Positions 55,585-64,000 of a stretch of 64,000 nucleotides of DNA are shown piece after piece. The stretch spans positions 1,996,940 to 2,060,939 of the forward strand of contig NW_022985067.1 of NCBI RefSeq assembly GCF_010015585.1, in the 5' to 3' direction. The DNA is from Eremomyces bilateralis CBS 781.70. Lineage: Eukaryota > Ascomycota > Dothideomycetes > Eremomycetales > Eremomycetaceae. How positions within the stretch are numbered: the stretch's first letter is position 1; each line of letters starts with the position of its first letter. The notes beneath the pieces were generated by a model. The model worked only from the letters and a program-made list of their open reading frames with translations, was not told where the DNA came from and did no database searches. The translations under genes and the position numbers were made by a program.

Positions 55585-57392
55585 TCAATCACGTGAAAAT
55601 TGCCCGTTCCCCACTATTATACTTTTCACCACTTCCACTACCAATTTAGTATTAAGAACAGAGAGATTTTGGCGTTATATTTGAGATACAAGGAGCTAAG
55701 CGAAGAAGTAATTATTACCTTCGTTTTCTAGGCACTTAACGAGCGAATGCCTAAAGCGATCGGTCTCCATATCAACTTTCTCCCTGGGGACATTGTGCCA
55801 CGCATGTTCCAACGCAACGATAGCCTTTTCACGAGACAGCTTCCCCCTTGATGTCCGTAAATCCTCAAATGGTAAGTGATCCTTGATATAATGCCAAATT
55901 CGTTCAACCTTGTTCAGATCTGGGGATCGCGGAGGCCACTTCACCACGTTGATTCCGAGCTCCTGACGCTCCTCAAAGGTAATCTTCCTTGCCTTTGTAT
56001 GGGGAGATGCGTTGTCCTCGATAATCCAAACAGTCCTACCTGTATCCCGAGCCACGTCTTGTGCGAAAGGAAAAAGCTTTTCGCGCAGGATTGTCTGTCT
56101 GTACCGTGCCCAATCTATACCGCCCTTGGTCTTGCCTGAACGTGTTGCGAGCTCCCGTTTGAACTCCCATTCGGGCCTTCGATTTCGCCTGCGTGTACCG
56201 TTTTCGCGGTTCTCCCTAGTTTTGAAATCAAATTAACGTGGCGATTACGGTTTGGTTGGTTCAGACCGAAAAGAGTCCGGAAACGAACGCAGGATATTAG
56301 CACCACAGAAGTGCCAAATCCGACCTTTTGGCACCGTCTCACTACTTACCTCTGTATATCCTCGTTCATTTCATGTATCTCTCGGAATTGATGAGTGCCA
56401 GGCTGCCGTGCAGCGGCTCTGTCCTGCTCCATTAACCGCTCCTTTTCAGCGTTCTCTTGGTCGATATTTTCCTTCAACTTTTGCGTCTCCTCTATGGTCT
56501 CCCGGGACCAGGTGTGACAGGGCCCTGTACCGTACAGATCGTATCCGTAGACAATTGCGCCCCAAAACATAATTGCAGGCTGGATCTCGTCGGCTGGTGG
56601 TCGTGAGTAATTGAATGGGTTCTCTCCTACCTCCCAGGTAACGGCAGGAGGTTTATTATGTCGATCCGTATCGATAGACACCTCGTCTGTAAAGATAAAG
56701 AGATCTCCTCGATCTAGCTTAGGGAGTGCCCATTCTGCGAGCTGTATACGGAACCGTTTGTGCCAGAATTCGAGGTGAAGTTTACGTGGTGGGCGCCTTC
56801 GTCGGAGGTAGTGATCTTCGTGAAGAGTCCTCCATCCCGTTGTTTGTGAGATAGGTTCTCCGTATACCCGTGAAAAATCGTCGATTACATGTCGCCAGGG
56901 CGTGTCTTGGGCCTCTTCTGTACATTGCGCATGGATCCGAAGGGCATCGGAGGTCTGCGGGGAAATCGCATGGGGTCTGCCAGGACGAGCTTCAAGATAG
57001 TCCCGAGGGCGATCCTGTACGATCGCATCTAGGATATCTGGTAAACTCGGAACGAAATTGACTGGTAAATCTCTCGATAAGGCTTGTATCTCACGGGCAC
57101 GCCTAGAGATACGCGATAGCGCCTTTTGGGCAGTATCCGGTCTAACCCGGATTAGGCTAGAGATCTGCGGAAGATTCTGCCCTAAACGGTGCGCCGTCGC
57201 GATGCTTGCGATTTGGGGACCTGTAAGTCTTGGTCTCTGTGGTGCACGTCGTTGCGGAGGCATTGAATAAAGCGAAAAGTGAAAATAAAGTCAGACTTGG
57301 CTAGATATCTTAGTATTTACTAGCTAAATTGATCGTGATCTCTTACTATTATAGAGTTAGTGAGGGTTGGCGAGGCCTCTGCACGTGATTGA
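55585..57392 (-). mobile_element. Tc1/mariner-like DNA transposon, apparently complete
   Basis: The element is 1.8 kb long with a transposase gene on the minus strand and short terminal inverted repeats. The left end TCAATCACGTG (55585-55595) is the exact complement of the right end CACGTGATTGA (57382-57392), and inner similarity continues (CACTATTATA against CACTAACTCTATAATA). The right end is followed by TA, the expected target duplication; the left flank reads TG instead of TA, one base off. The intact transposase frame suggests a recent insertion. It lies between two direct copies of an unclassified repeat. Confidence 0.75.
55696..57263 (-). CDS. Tc1/mariner-like transposase (DDE_3), intact with one intron
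   Basis: Exons 57263-56350 and 56215-55696 (134-nt intron, GTAAGT donor, CTAG acceptor) give 477 residues. The N-terminal helix-turn-helix region (LTGPQIASIATAHRLGQNLP, then a second HTH with TPWRHVIDDFSRVYG and TTGWRTLHEDHYLRRR) binds the ends. The catalytic core has the first aspartate in LFIFTDEVSID, the second in WIIEDNASPHT and the glutamate in SPDLNKVERIW. By my count 36 residues separate the second Asp and the Glu, not the 34 of classic Tc1 and mariner. A helical insert (LKENIDQENAEKERLMEQ) lies between the first and second Asp. No stop interrupts either exon, so the enzyme could be active. Confidence 0.85.
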
Positions 57393-58024
57393 TAGAGTAT
57401 TGAAATTTCCTAAGGCAACCTTTGGTTGAGTATCAACCAGGTAGCTCGGCGGTCGCTCGCGCGAAAGACTGGGTTATCAGGCGGCTTTGGCACGCCATAA
57501 CCTGTGGCGCTGACCCTTGATAACAAAATATGTAGGAGAAGACTGAGGAGTCCTGATTAGGCCTAGCCCAGTGGTAATAGGCAGTAAAAGGAATGTTAGG
57601 TGGGAGTAGAAACCAAGAAGGGCATCTTGCGAGTTGTGACAGATGCCCTCAAACACTTGGTAAAGATAGAACCAATGCCTGCAGAGGGTAGCTAGCGCAT
57701 ACAAGCGAACACCAAATGCGGCCCTAGAAAGAGAAATGGGCTACGTTCCCACCCCCGCTCTACTATAGTATATACAGGCGGCCCGTTACCAATTTGCCGC
57801 AGAGTCCGCCCAAGCCGCCCAAGCCGCCGACGCCAGCTGGCGGTTTTGTAGGAACAGGGGGATAAACATAAGACCGAGGTTTCCCCACCCAAACGACTAG
57901 TAGTCAAACATCGTTATCTTCGAAGTGGAAGGATACTCAAGGGCGTATCATCCGCATCCGTCTATTACAAAAGCCAGCGCTTCCAGTGGAGACACAGAAG
58001 GACACCTGACACCGATTTATCTAC
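57393..58024. other. Intergenic, with repeat copy, upstream of the methyltransferase gene
   Basis: It contains the right copy of the unclassified repeat (57519-57632) and sequence that must serve as promoter of the methyltransferase gene. A small triplication of AAGCCGCC words lies at about 57808-57833. No coding frame is seen. Confidence 0.45.
57519..57632 (+). repeat. Unclassified dispersed repeat, right copy
   Basis: Direct copy of 55280-55394, 2.2 kb apart. The two copies flank the mariner-like element at distances of 190 and 126 bases, so they are not its ends. Confidence 0.85.
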
Positions 58025-59432
58025 ATGGCTAGCACCGAGCCGGAACATCTGGCGGCAACTGAGGGGACCGGGGAAATCGCTCTGGTGGGTCTCAAACTGG
58101 GTCGTCCCATGCGGCTACCACGACCTTATTTCACGATACTAATGTTGGATCAAACCAGGATGGCCAACAAGAGACAGATTCGGCGTATGCGGAATCGTAC
58201 GTAACCCGACAATTGTTAGGTAGAGGCCAGCAATGTTGATCATATGGTTTCTACAGCACTCATGAGAGCGATACGACATCGCTAAAATCGAGCATACGGA
58301 ACTATCGCTGGCATCACGGGAGGCGTTATCATTCGTATGGGGAAGGGGAGTATTGGGGGCCTAACGATGATGAACAATTGGACAATGAAGATTTCGGGTC
58401 AGCAATCTTGCCAGCTTTGCAGGTTTATATCTGGTCACTAAGGAGGAGTTTAGGCATCAAATGTTCATCAAGATCCTGAAAGACAACCTGTTCGTCGCCC
58501 CGATAGGTGAAGACCCGCAGGTATGCGATCAGTCTAAAGTCAAAGATAAGACTGACGAGCTTCCGATACAGCGGATTCTTGATATTGGAACTGGCTCTGG
58601 GATTTGGGCTATGTTCGTGCCCCTCTATTCAGCTCAGGCTAGAAGTGTCTTGGCTGCTTACACTACCATCCTTCTCGCAGTGATGTCGCCGATCAATACC
58701 CATCTGCCGAAGTTATCGGTGTTGACATATCCCCCGTCCAACCGTCTTTTGTCCCTCCTAACTGCCGCTTTGAGCTCGACGACGCTACTCAGCCGTGGAC
58801 TTTCCAAGAGAACCACTTTGACTTCATCCATATCCGCATGATGAACGGATGTGTGCCGGATTGGACGGCTTTCTACCGGCAAGCTCTGAAACACATTAGA
58901 CCTGGCGGCTGGTTTGAACAGGTCGAGCTTTCTATCCACACGCATTGCGACGATGGCAGCCTTCCCGATGACTCCGTTTTTCATAAATGGGCACATCTAT
59001 TCATCGAAATTGGCCAGAAAATTGGAAGGACGTTCGAGGTAGCAGAGAGTGCTCCAGAATGGCTCAAAGCGGCCGGATTTGTGAACGTGACAAACCAAAC
59101 TATCAAGGTTCCTCTGGGGCCTTGGGCAAAAGAAAAACATTTGAAGGAGCTTGGCCTTTGGAGCCGAGTGTACTTGGAGAATAATCTCGAAGGCTTCGCC
59201 TTAAAAGTGACTACAATGTTCGCTGGTTGGTCAGTCGAAGAGGCGCAAGTCTTCTTCGCTAAAATGCGCAAGTCTCTGCGTGACCCATCTATACACAGCT
59301 ATATATACCTGTAAGCGCTCCAGCTCCCCTCATTTCGCGCAGATGTTTCCCTTATATCGAAGAAAGCATCTGCCGTAGTAGCTGACTATAGAGCGTAGGA
59401 AGGTGGTTACTGGACAGAAGGCAAACGAGTAA
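58025..59432 (+). CDS. LaeA-like (UMTA family) SAM-dependent methyltransferase
   Basis: Seven exons (58025-58084, 58159-58196, 58257-58397, 58454-58520, 58572-58612, 58681-59310, 59399-59432) give 336 residues, all in phase. The leader TSLKSSIRNYRWHHGRRYHS and GEGEYWGPNDDEQLD is typical of LaeA-like proteins. The SAM-binding motif RILDIGTGSGIWAI begins at residue 103 and is split by two introns. It is followed by GVDISPVQPSFVPPNC, FELDDATQPWTF, FDFIHIRMMNG and RPGGWFEQVEL. The end LKVVTGQKANE is supplied by the last mini-exon. LaeA itself is a nuclear regulator of secondary metabolism, but this large family also includes biosynthetic methyltransferases. No cluster genes lie beside it, so the substrate is unknown. 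It sits between transposons. Confidence 0.88.
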
Positions 59433-60096
59433 CATGTGAGCGAGTATTTGGCTTGTCGCTAAATTGGGAATTGGCAAAGAAGCGGTAGATGCCGTCATCT
59501 CGGATCACCTCTTGATACATACGCTACTAACGGCCTATTTATGGAACTAAGGAAGTGCTAGGTGTTCGATATCAAACATCCCTATGGGATCAGGTGGTCA
59601 CTACCCGATGGGGACTAGCCCCATCGGAAAGATCCTCCTCCGACGGATACTCCTAGAAAATAAAATCAACAAGGATCGCATACAACTTTGAACCGGTTAT
59701 AAGCTCTTAGAATTTGGAATATCTGAAGAGGATCAATATTCTAAGATTGGAATATCTACAGAGGCGTAATCTGTAACGCAGAGGTAAAGAGACGATCAAG
59801 TTCGATAAGGGTAATATGTTACAATAGGAAACTAATCCCAAGGGATCTGTCCAAAGGTCTCTGTAAGAGTCTTGCCCTGTACACCCAGACTATTGGTTAT
59901 GGCCTAACAGCCTCAGACTGGTGCTGGTGCATTCTTATTTGTCTTTACCTATCTCTATTACTATGGCAGTATGGCTTGATCCCCTCTATAGCCTGCTTAG
60001 CAACCTCCGTCGTTAGATGAGTTCTTTGCTGATATCGAGCGTCGACGACTTCAGCCTGTTTTATATAACTAACTTAACTGCAGTAACTTTAGCATA
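59433..60096. other. Intergenic, probably repeat-derived
   Basis: No coding frame. The sequence is AT-rich in parts (59640-59830), with near-repeated words such as TTGGAATATCT. I recognise no family. Confidence 0.4.
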
Positions 60097-62631
60097 GTGT
60101 GACAGTCTTGGCTTCGCCCAGTGTTAAGGAGCTGTGTTAAGGAGCTGTGTTAGGATAGCAGAGAGAAGAGTTGATGTCTCGCGTACAGAGGCGCTGGGAG
60201 ATTTCTTCCTTCTCTCTCTTCAGTTTAGATCAACGAAACTTGGTAATCGCAGATCCTGCGCATCCGGACCGTGTCAACCTTTAAGTTTACACAGATTAAA
60301 GGTAACGTATTCCACAAGCGAGCGGCCCACCTCACCTGTACGAAACGACTTCAACGATAGATATCTCTACAACGTCGAATAAAATCAATTATTTTTAATT
60401 TCCAGACTATTCTACAGTATCTTGCCGACCTAGAGGACATGTTTCAATACGATGTCCTACCTCACGGCAGCGTCCACATCGCCTTCGACGCGGCGCAGCC
60501 CCGTCCTGTCGGGTACGACTTTGACGCATTTCTTGAGAAATTTGGGACTCAACGGCGGAATGATTAATTAAATCCTGCCCCTCCTCAATAGCCAAAGACC
60601 CTCGCTCCTGAATCCGCTTTTTTTTTCGTTGTCTTCGTTGTGTTGCGAGCTTGTTTGCCTTTCGAAGAGTCTCGTTTTCACCCTTCAGAATCGTGAGCGA
60701 ATGGACCATTGCCTGGGCGTCCTTGACGAACTGATCAAGCGCCTCATTGATTGGCGTAGGCGAGCTATTTTGGTGGTTCGTAATACGGCCTTGAATTAGC
60801 TTCGATTGAGCCGTCAATTCAATAGCGTTGCTTGGTGTTTTCGTCTCCCATTGAGCATCCTCAGCGGCTGGAGTCGGAGTCCTTGGTCTGACGTCGAGCT
60901 TCGAAATCACGGCTTCTGGATTGTACGGAACTAGCCCTGAGCCTCGGAAGGCCCCACGGATATTCTTCTTCGTAAGAGCGGCTTCGTGTGCGGCTTTAAA
61001 TGCTGGTAGGAACTCGAGTTTGGTGATATGGTTGATAGAGTTCCGTATCAAGTCCTCAATCTGAATCCGTACGCCTTCTTCAGAGGCCCAAAACAACCCA
61101 TATCAAGCGGCTAGAGGATGTAGGACGCGTGCGGAGGCATACAAAGCGTAATAATGTTCTTCTCTTTGCAGAATTCCTGGAATTGAAGCGAGTTATGGCT
61201 CTCATGCCCATCAATGACCAGGAGACGCCAGCCTCCGGTTGTACGAGGCGTTGTATGCTTCTCAAAATGCTGTAGCCATTCAAATCCAAGCTCATTCGTT
61301 GTCCATCCATTGTCGCTTAGGGTCAAAACCCAATCCTTTGGTATATCGTCGCTATACCACGCTGAGAGGTGGTGTTATCCACTGAAGATCACGAAAGGTG
61401 GGATAGACCAGCCTTGAGCGTTGACTCCCTGAATAACCGTGACCTATTCGCGATTGCCTGGCTGTATCGCTTTAGGTCTATGGCGTCTCTCAGAGGCTGT
61501 GATAACCTTGGCTGTTGCGATAAGGCCCATCAGGAAGCCTACTTCGTCCATGTTATAGATATCGTCCTCATGGATGCCGTACTTGGCGATAGTATTGCGT
61601 ACGAACTCAAACCAGCCCTTAATAATCTCTGGGTCCTTATTCTAGGCCCTCTGGTAGTCTAACCGTCGATTGAAGCGCATTTTGAGCTCAGGGGTCCGCT
61701 TAACGAAGTTTAAGGCCCAGTTAATAATACCGACGCTTCTGCTATCCCGAGCAGCAAGGAGTTTATTGGCCATATCTTTAACACCACCTAACCGGGCCCT
61801 AAATCCTCGCGAATCTAGGTCCAAGATATATCGAATAATAACACTCTCCTCTAGATCCGTAAGTTTTCTTGAATTGGGCGTACAGTCGCGTCGTGAAAGG
61901 ATTCCAGCGCGTCGATCTCTAAGAGTTGTTCTAGGGACGTTGAATATAGCTGCAGCTTGTAGATTGCTCTGGATTTGGCCTTGATCGATAGCGTGTATAG
62001 CTAAAGATAAACGACCCTCTTTTTGGATAGATCGAGCATCAATTGATTGAGACATTGTTGTTTGTAGACCGAGTGTCGCGTTTTCTGGTTGAGGTGGCGG
62101 CTCGCTTGTAGTGGCGGCTCGCTTGTGGAATACGTTAATCAGTCTTTTACTATTGTCGTCTTCACAACATTGACCCCTTAGCATTTATGCCTAAGGTATC
62201 AACCATTGGTGGTGACCGATGCCTGCAATCCGCAACAGGGTGTTCGGTCCGTGCTGCTGTATATTTCTCCAAGATTTAACGTAGTAAGACGGCAAGAGCA
62301 AGGCTGAGGAATGTAAGGTTCTGGAAGTGTCGCCCGAGAGCAACCTATCGGATCAACTTCGGATAATGGGTGAAAATTCGGTCCGTAAGCCAATACTATT
62401 CTTGAAAGTAGTCATCCTTAATTAATCAACCAATGTCGCACGGGATGTAACGGATCACGATGGATGAGTAGTGACTCCGGTCGTAACGGTATGAATTTAG
62501 CTACAGAAGAAGAGAGAAGTTCCAAGTGTGCGTCTCCCGGAATGGTCTATGTAAACCTAACATCGTGAGGCTGCCTCAGGCCGCAAGGCCAATTATCTAC
62601 AACCTGGGCCAACAGCCCAAGACTATGACAC
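60097..62631 (-). mobile_element. pogo/Fot1-like DNA transposon, degenerate
   Basis: A decayed transposase gene on the minus strand is flanked by similar inverted ends. The left end reads GTGTGACAGTCTTGGCTTCG from 60097. The complement of 62603-62631 reads GTGTCATAGTCTTGGGCTGT. A second candidate right end with the same motif lies at 62869-62894, so the element may extend to about 62894 or may be nested with a sister copy. TA precedes the left end (60095-60096), as expected for this superfamily. The right flank does not show a clear TA. Confidence 0.65.
60407..62055 (-). pseudogene. Transposase of the pogo/Fot1-like element, degenerate
   Basis: Starting at ATG 62055, the N-terminal part has a psq-type HTH (NLQAAAIFNVPRTTLRDR) and a CENP-B-type HTH (LTDLEESVIIRYILDLDSRG). 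The DDE_1 core has YNMDEVGFLMG, LLVIDGHESHNS and MPPHASYIL with PLDMGCF. The C-terminus has IRGAFRGSGLVPYNPEAVI, a coiled coil and a CCHC-like zinc knuckle (CGRCREVGHRIETC). Four in-frame TAG codons and at least one frame change (near 61090) interrupt it. Three of the TAG codons stand where relatives have Gln or Trp, the outcome expected from C-to-T change at CpA. Confidence 0.85.
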
Positions 62632-62894
62632 GGGATGTGCTAATGGTTGAAAGTGTCAAGTGTGAAGGCCCAAACCACGAAGGATTTGATATATCTGAAA
62701 AGGAAAAGATCCCTCTCACTACGATCTGCTATTTTACATCTCTGTGGGCAAACGGTCTACCTATTCCCTTCTGCCTTAATCCCCACATAGGCCGACCGAA
62801 GTTGGCCCGACGGGCGCCAGAATCAATCAATCATCTTCTGCCTTAGGCCGCAAGGCCACAACATACAGACTGGGCAAAGTCCCCAACTGTCACA
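62603..62894. repeat. Two direct copies of a pogo-type end motif
   Basis: 62569-62631 and 62838-62894 share GCCGCAAGGCC, then CTGGGC and AGAC/AACT-TGTCACA-like ends at the same spacing and orientation, about 265 bases apart. Both resemble the inverted complement of the left end at 60097. They are probably ends of two related insertions or an end duplication. Confidence 0.6.
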
Positions 62895-64000
62895 GGAAGT
62901 CAGGGCAATCTTTATGATCAAGCAGCAGAGTTTTCTCATTCTGTAAGTTGTTCTTCTATCTCGATATCTTCTGTTAGAGATCAGGATGTCTCTGACTCCC
63001 TGTTTTTCGGGGTCCTCTGGTTTCCTACCCGTGACCCCGTATTTCCATGACAGCGCATCACGCATCCCACCATGTCACTAGCCCCTCATTCTTTTGCTTT
63101 CTCGCTTATTTTAAGGAAATAAAGGTCTTCGAGGTTATCAAATGTATACAGAACTTAAATATGGGCGTATTCCCGTAGTTTTTACGCTCATTAAGGATCA
63201 AGGTCAATATACCTACGCTCTTTTGGAATCTAACGGTGTTTTCCTACTGTACCGCTGTACCGATCACTTGATTGAGCGAACTGCGAAACCGCTATTTACC
63301 TCACATCTTCCCGGTCATTGCCTTCGAATGATGAGTATAGACCTACATTTTCTCCCTTACGATAGATCGCGATGATGCTCTGGGCACCTTTATGGTGGTA
63401 TTTTCACCTCGAGGGATTAAATACCCGCCTCACTCGCGCTGCTCACTGGTCGTTCAGGCAGCAACAATATGATACTTATTCTTGCAGACAGGTCTATCGC
63501 ATTCATTCGAGTTTTAACCAGCAGGCTCGGAATGCCGTTGTCACATCGCCTCTGGGGCCGGAATTTTCCGGTTAGGGGGCAGAGGCAACGGGACTACAGC
63601 GGAGTAGAAGAGAAGACAGATTAATAAATAAAGGAACAGCCCAATTTCTTGTCTTGGGTATTTATGCATGCCAGCTGAGCGATTCTAACAGTTCTATCTA
63701 GGTATACATGCCAGCCGGGCGCTTCTAAGAGTTCTATCTGACAGGAGTATTTAAGGGGTCCATAACAAAAGAAATTAAAAAAGTGGTTCATTCAAGAAAA
63801 ACCATCGCCTTTGCCGCTGCTATAGCATGTCGACAAAGGATCAACCCGGCGGCGTGATCCTAGCCATCGTCCCAGCGGCGTGTTCCACGTTGTGAGGAGA
63901 TAGGCGCATCAACGACCGAGTCAGGCCAACGACCTGACCCGACATGGCCTTTATTTTTCGGTGTAAAATATGCAGCTACAGCTGTTTCGGGGCCTCCTTG
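62632..64000. other. Right-hand repeat-rich region without genes
   Basis: No frame here has a recognisable domain. Apart from the end motif at 62869-62894 and a short tandem at 63668-63739, I see no structure. The window ends in this sequence. Confidence 0.4.
63668..63739 (+). repeat. Tandem duplication, 40-base period
   Basis: Two copies of a 32-base core (ATGCCAGC-GAGCG-TTCTAA-AGTTCTATCT, written with gaps) start at 63668 and 63708 and differ at only a few positions. No function is apparent. Confidence 0.85.

Noticed and set aside
62632-64000. Right-edge region as a long-terminal-repeat element
   Set aside because: I found no matching terminal repeats, primer-binding site or protein domain in the visible sequence, so no element is called.

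Overview
The window is nuclear DNA of a filamentous ascomycete, most likely a eurotiomycete of the Aspergillus/Penicillium kind. The evidence is short introns (about 45-130 nt, GTNNGT donors, CTAAC/CTGAC-like branch sites), high gene density with both strands used, and single-copy fungal housekeeping genes. The strongest of these is a head-to-head pair for the two subunits of fungal ATP-citrate lyase. I built the exon models by eye from splice signals and reading frame; all joins given are in phase.

Layout. 1-3.8 kb: the last exon of an unseen gene, a decayed cytochrome P450 gene and a stretch without genes. 3.8-10.9 kb: ATP-citrate lyase subunits 2 (minus) and 1 (plus), divergent around a 2.5 kb shared control region. 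11.8-20 kb: an unknown protein, the NEDD8-activating E1 regulatory subunit, GPI mannosyltransferase I (PIG-M), the small subunit of DNA polymerase delta and the scavenger decapping enzyme DcpS. 21-26 kb: a low-complexity basic protein, a 2.6 kb gene-poor stretch and a Cys-rich secreted protein. 26-32.6 kb: Stn1, RNA polymerase I subunit Rpa43, a BRAP/Etp1 RING-UBP ubiquitin ligase and a small GPI-anchored protein. 33.5-39.7 kb: glucosidase II alpha, nucleoside diphosphate kinase and a sulfite-oxidase-type molybdoenzyme. 40-52.4 kb: a large Cdc13/POT1-like telomere protein, a bHLH factor, glucosylceramide synthase, a PhoD-like membrane phosphatase, a Tlg1-like SNARE and an AT-hook protein.

From about 52.4 kb to the end the character changes. 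This part is more AT-rich and repeat-laden, and holds a 910-base assembly gap, remains of two pogo/Fot1-like DNA transposons and an apparently complete Tc1/mariner-like element with its own intron. It also holds unclassified repeats and a seven-exon LaeA-like methyltransferase standing alone. It looks like a transposon-rich accessory block next to a conserved gene block.

Functional threads. ATP-citrate lyase makes cytosolic acetyl-CoA for lipid synthesis, and glucosylceramide synthase and the GPI pathway use lipid precursors. Glucosidase II and PIG-M act in the ER lumen. Stn1, the Cdc13/POT1-like protein and the polymerase delta subunit all bear on chromosome-end or lagging-strand replication, and two telomere proteins within 17 kb is the most notable grouping. 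I found no tRNA, rRNA or CRISPR array.
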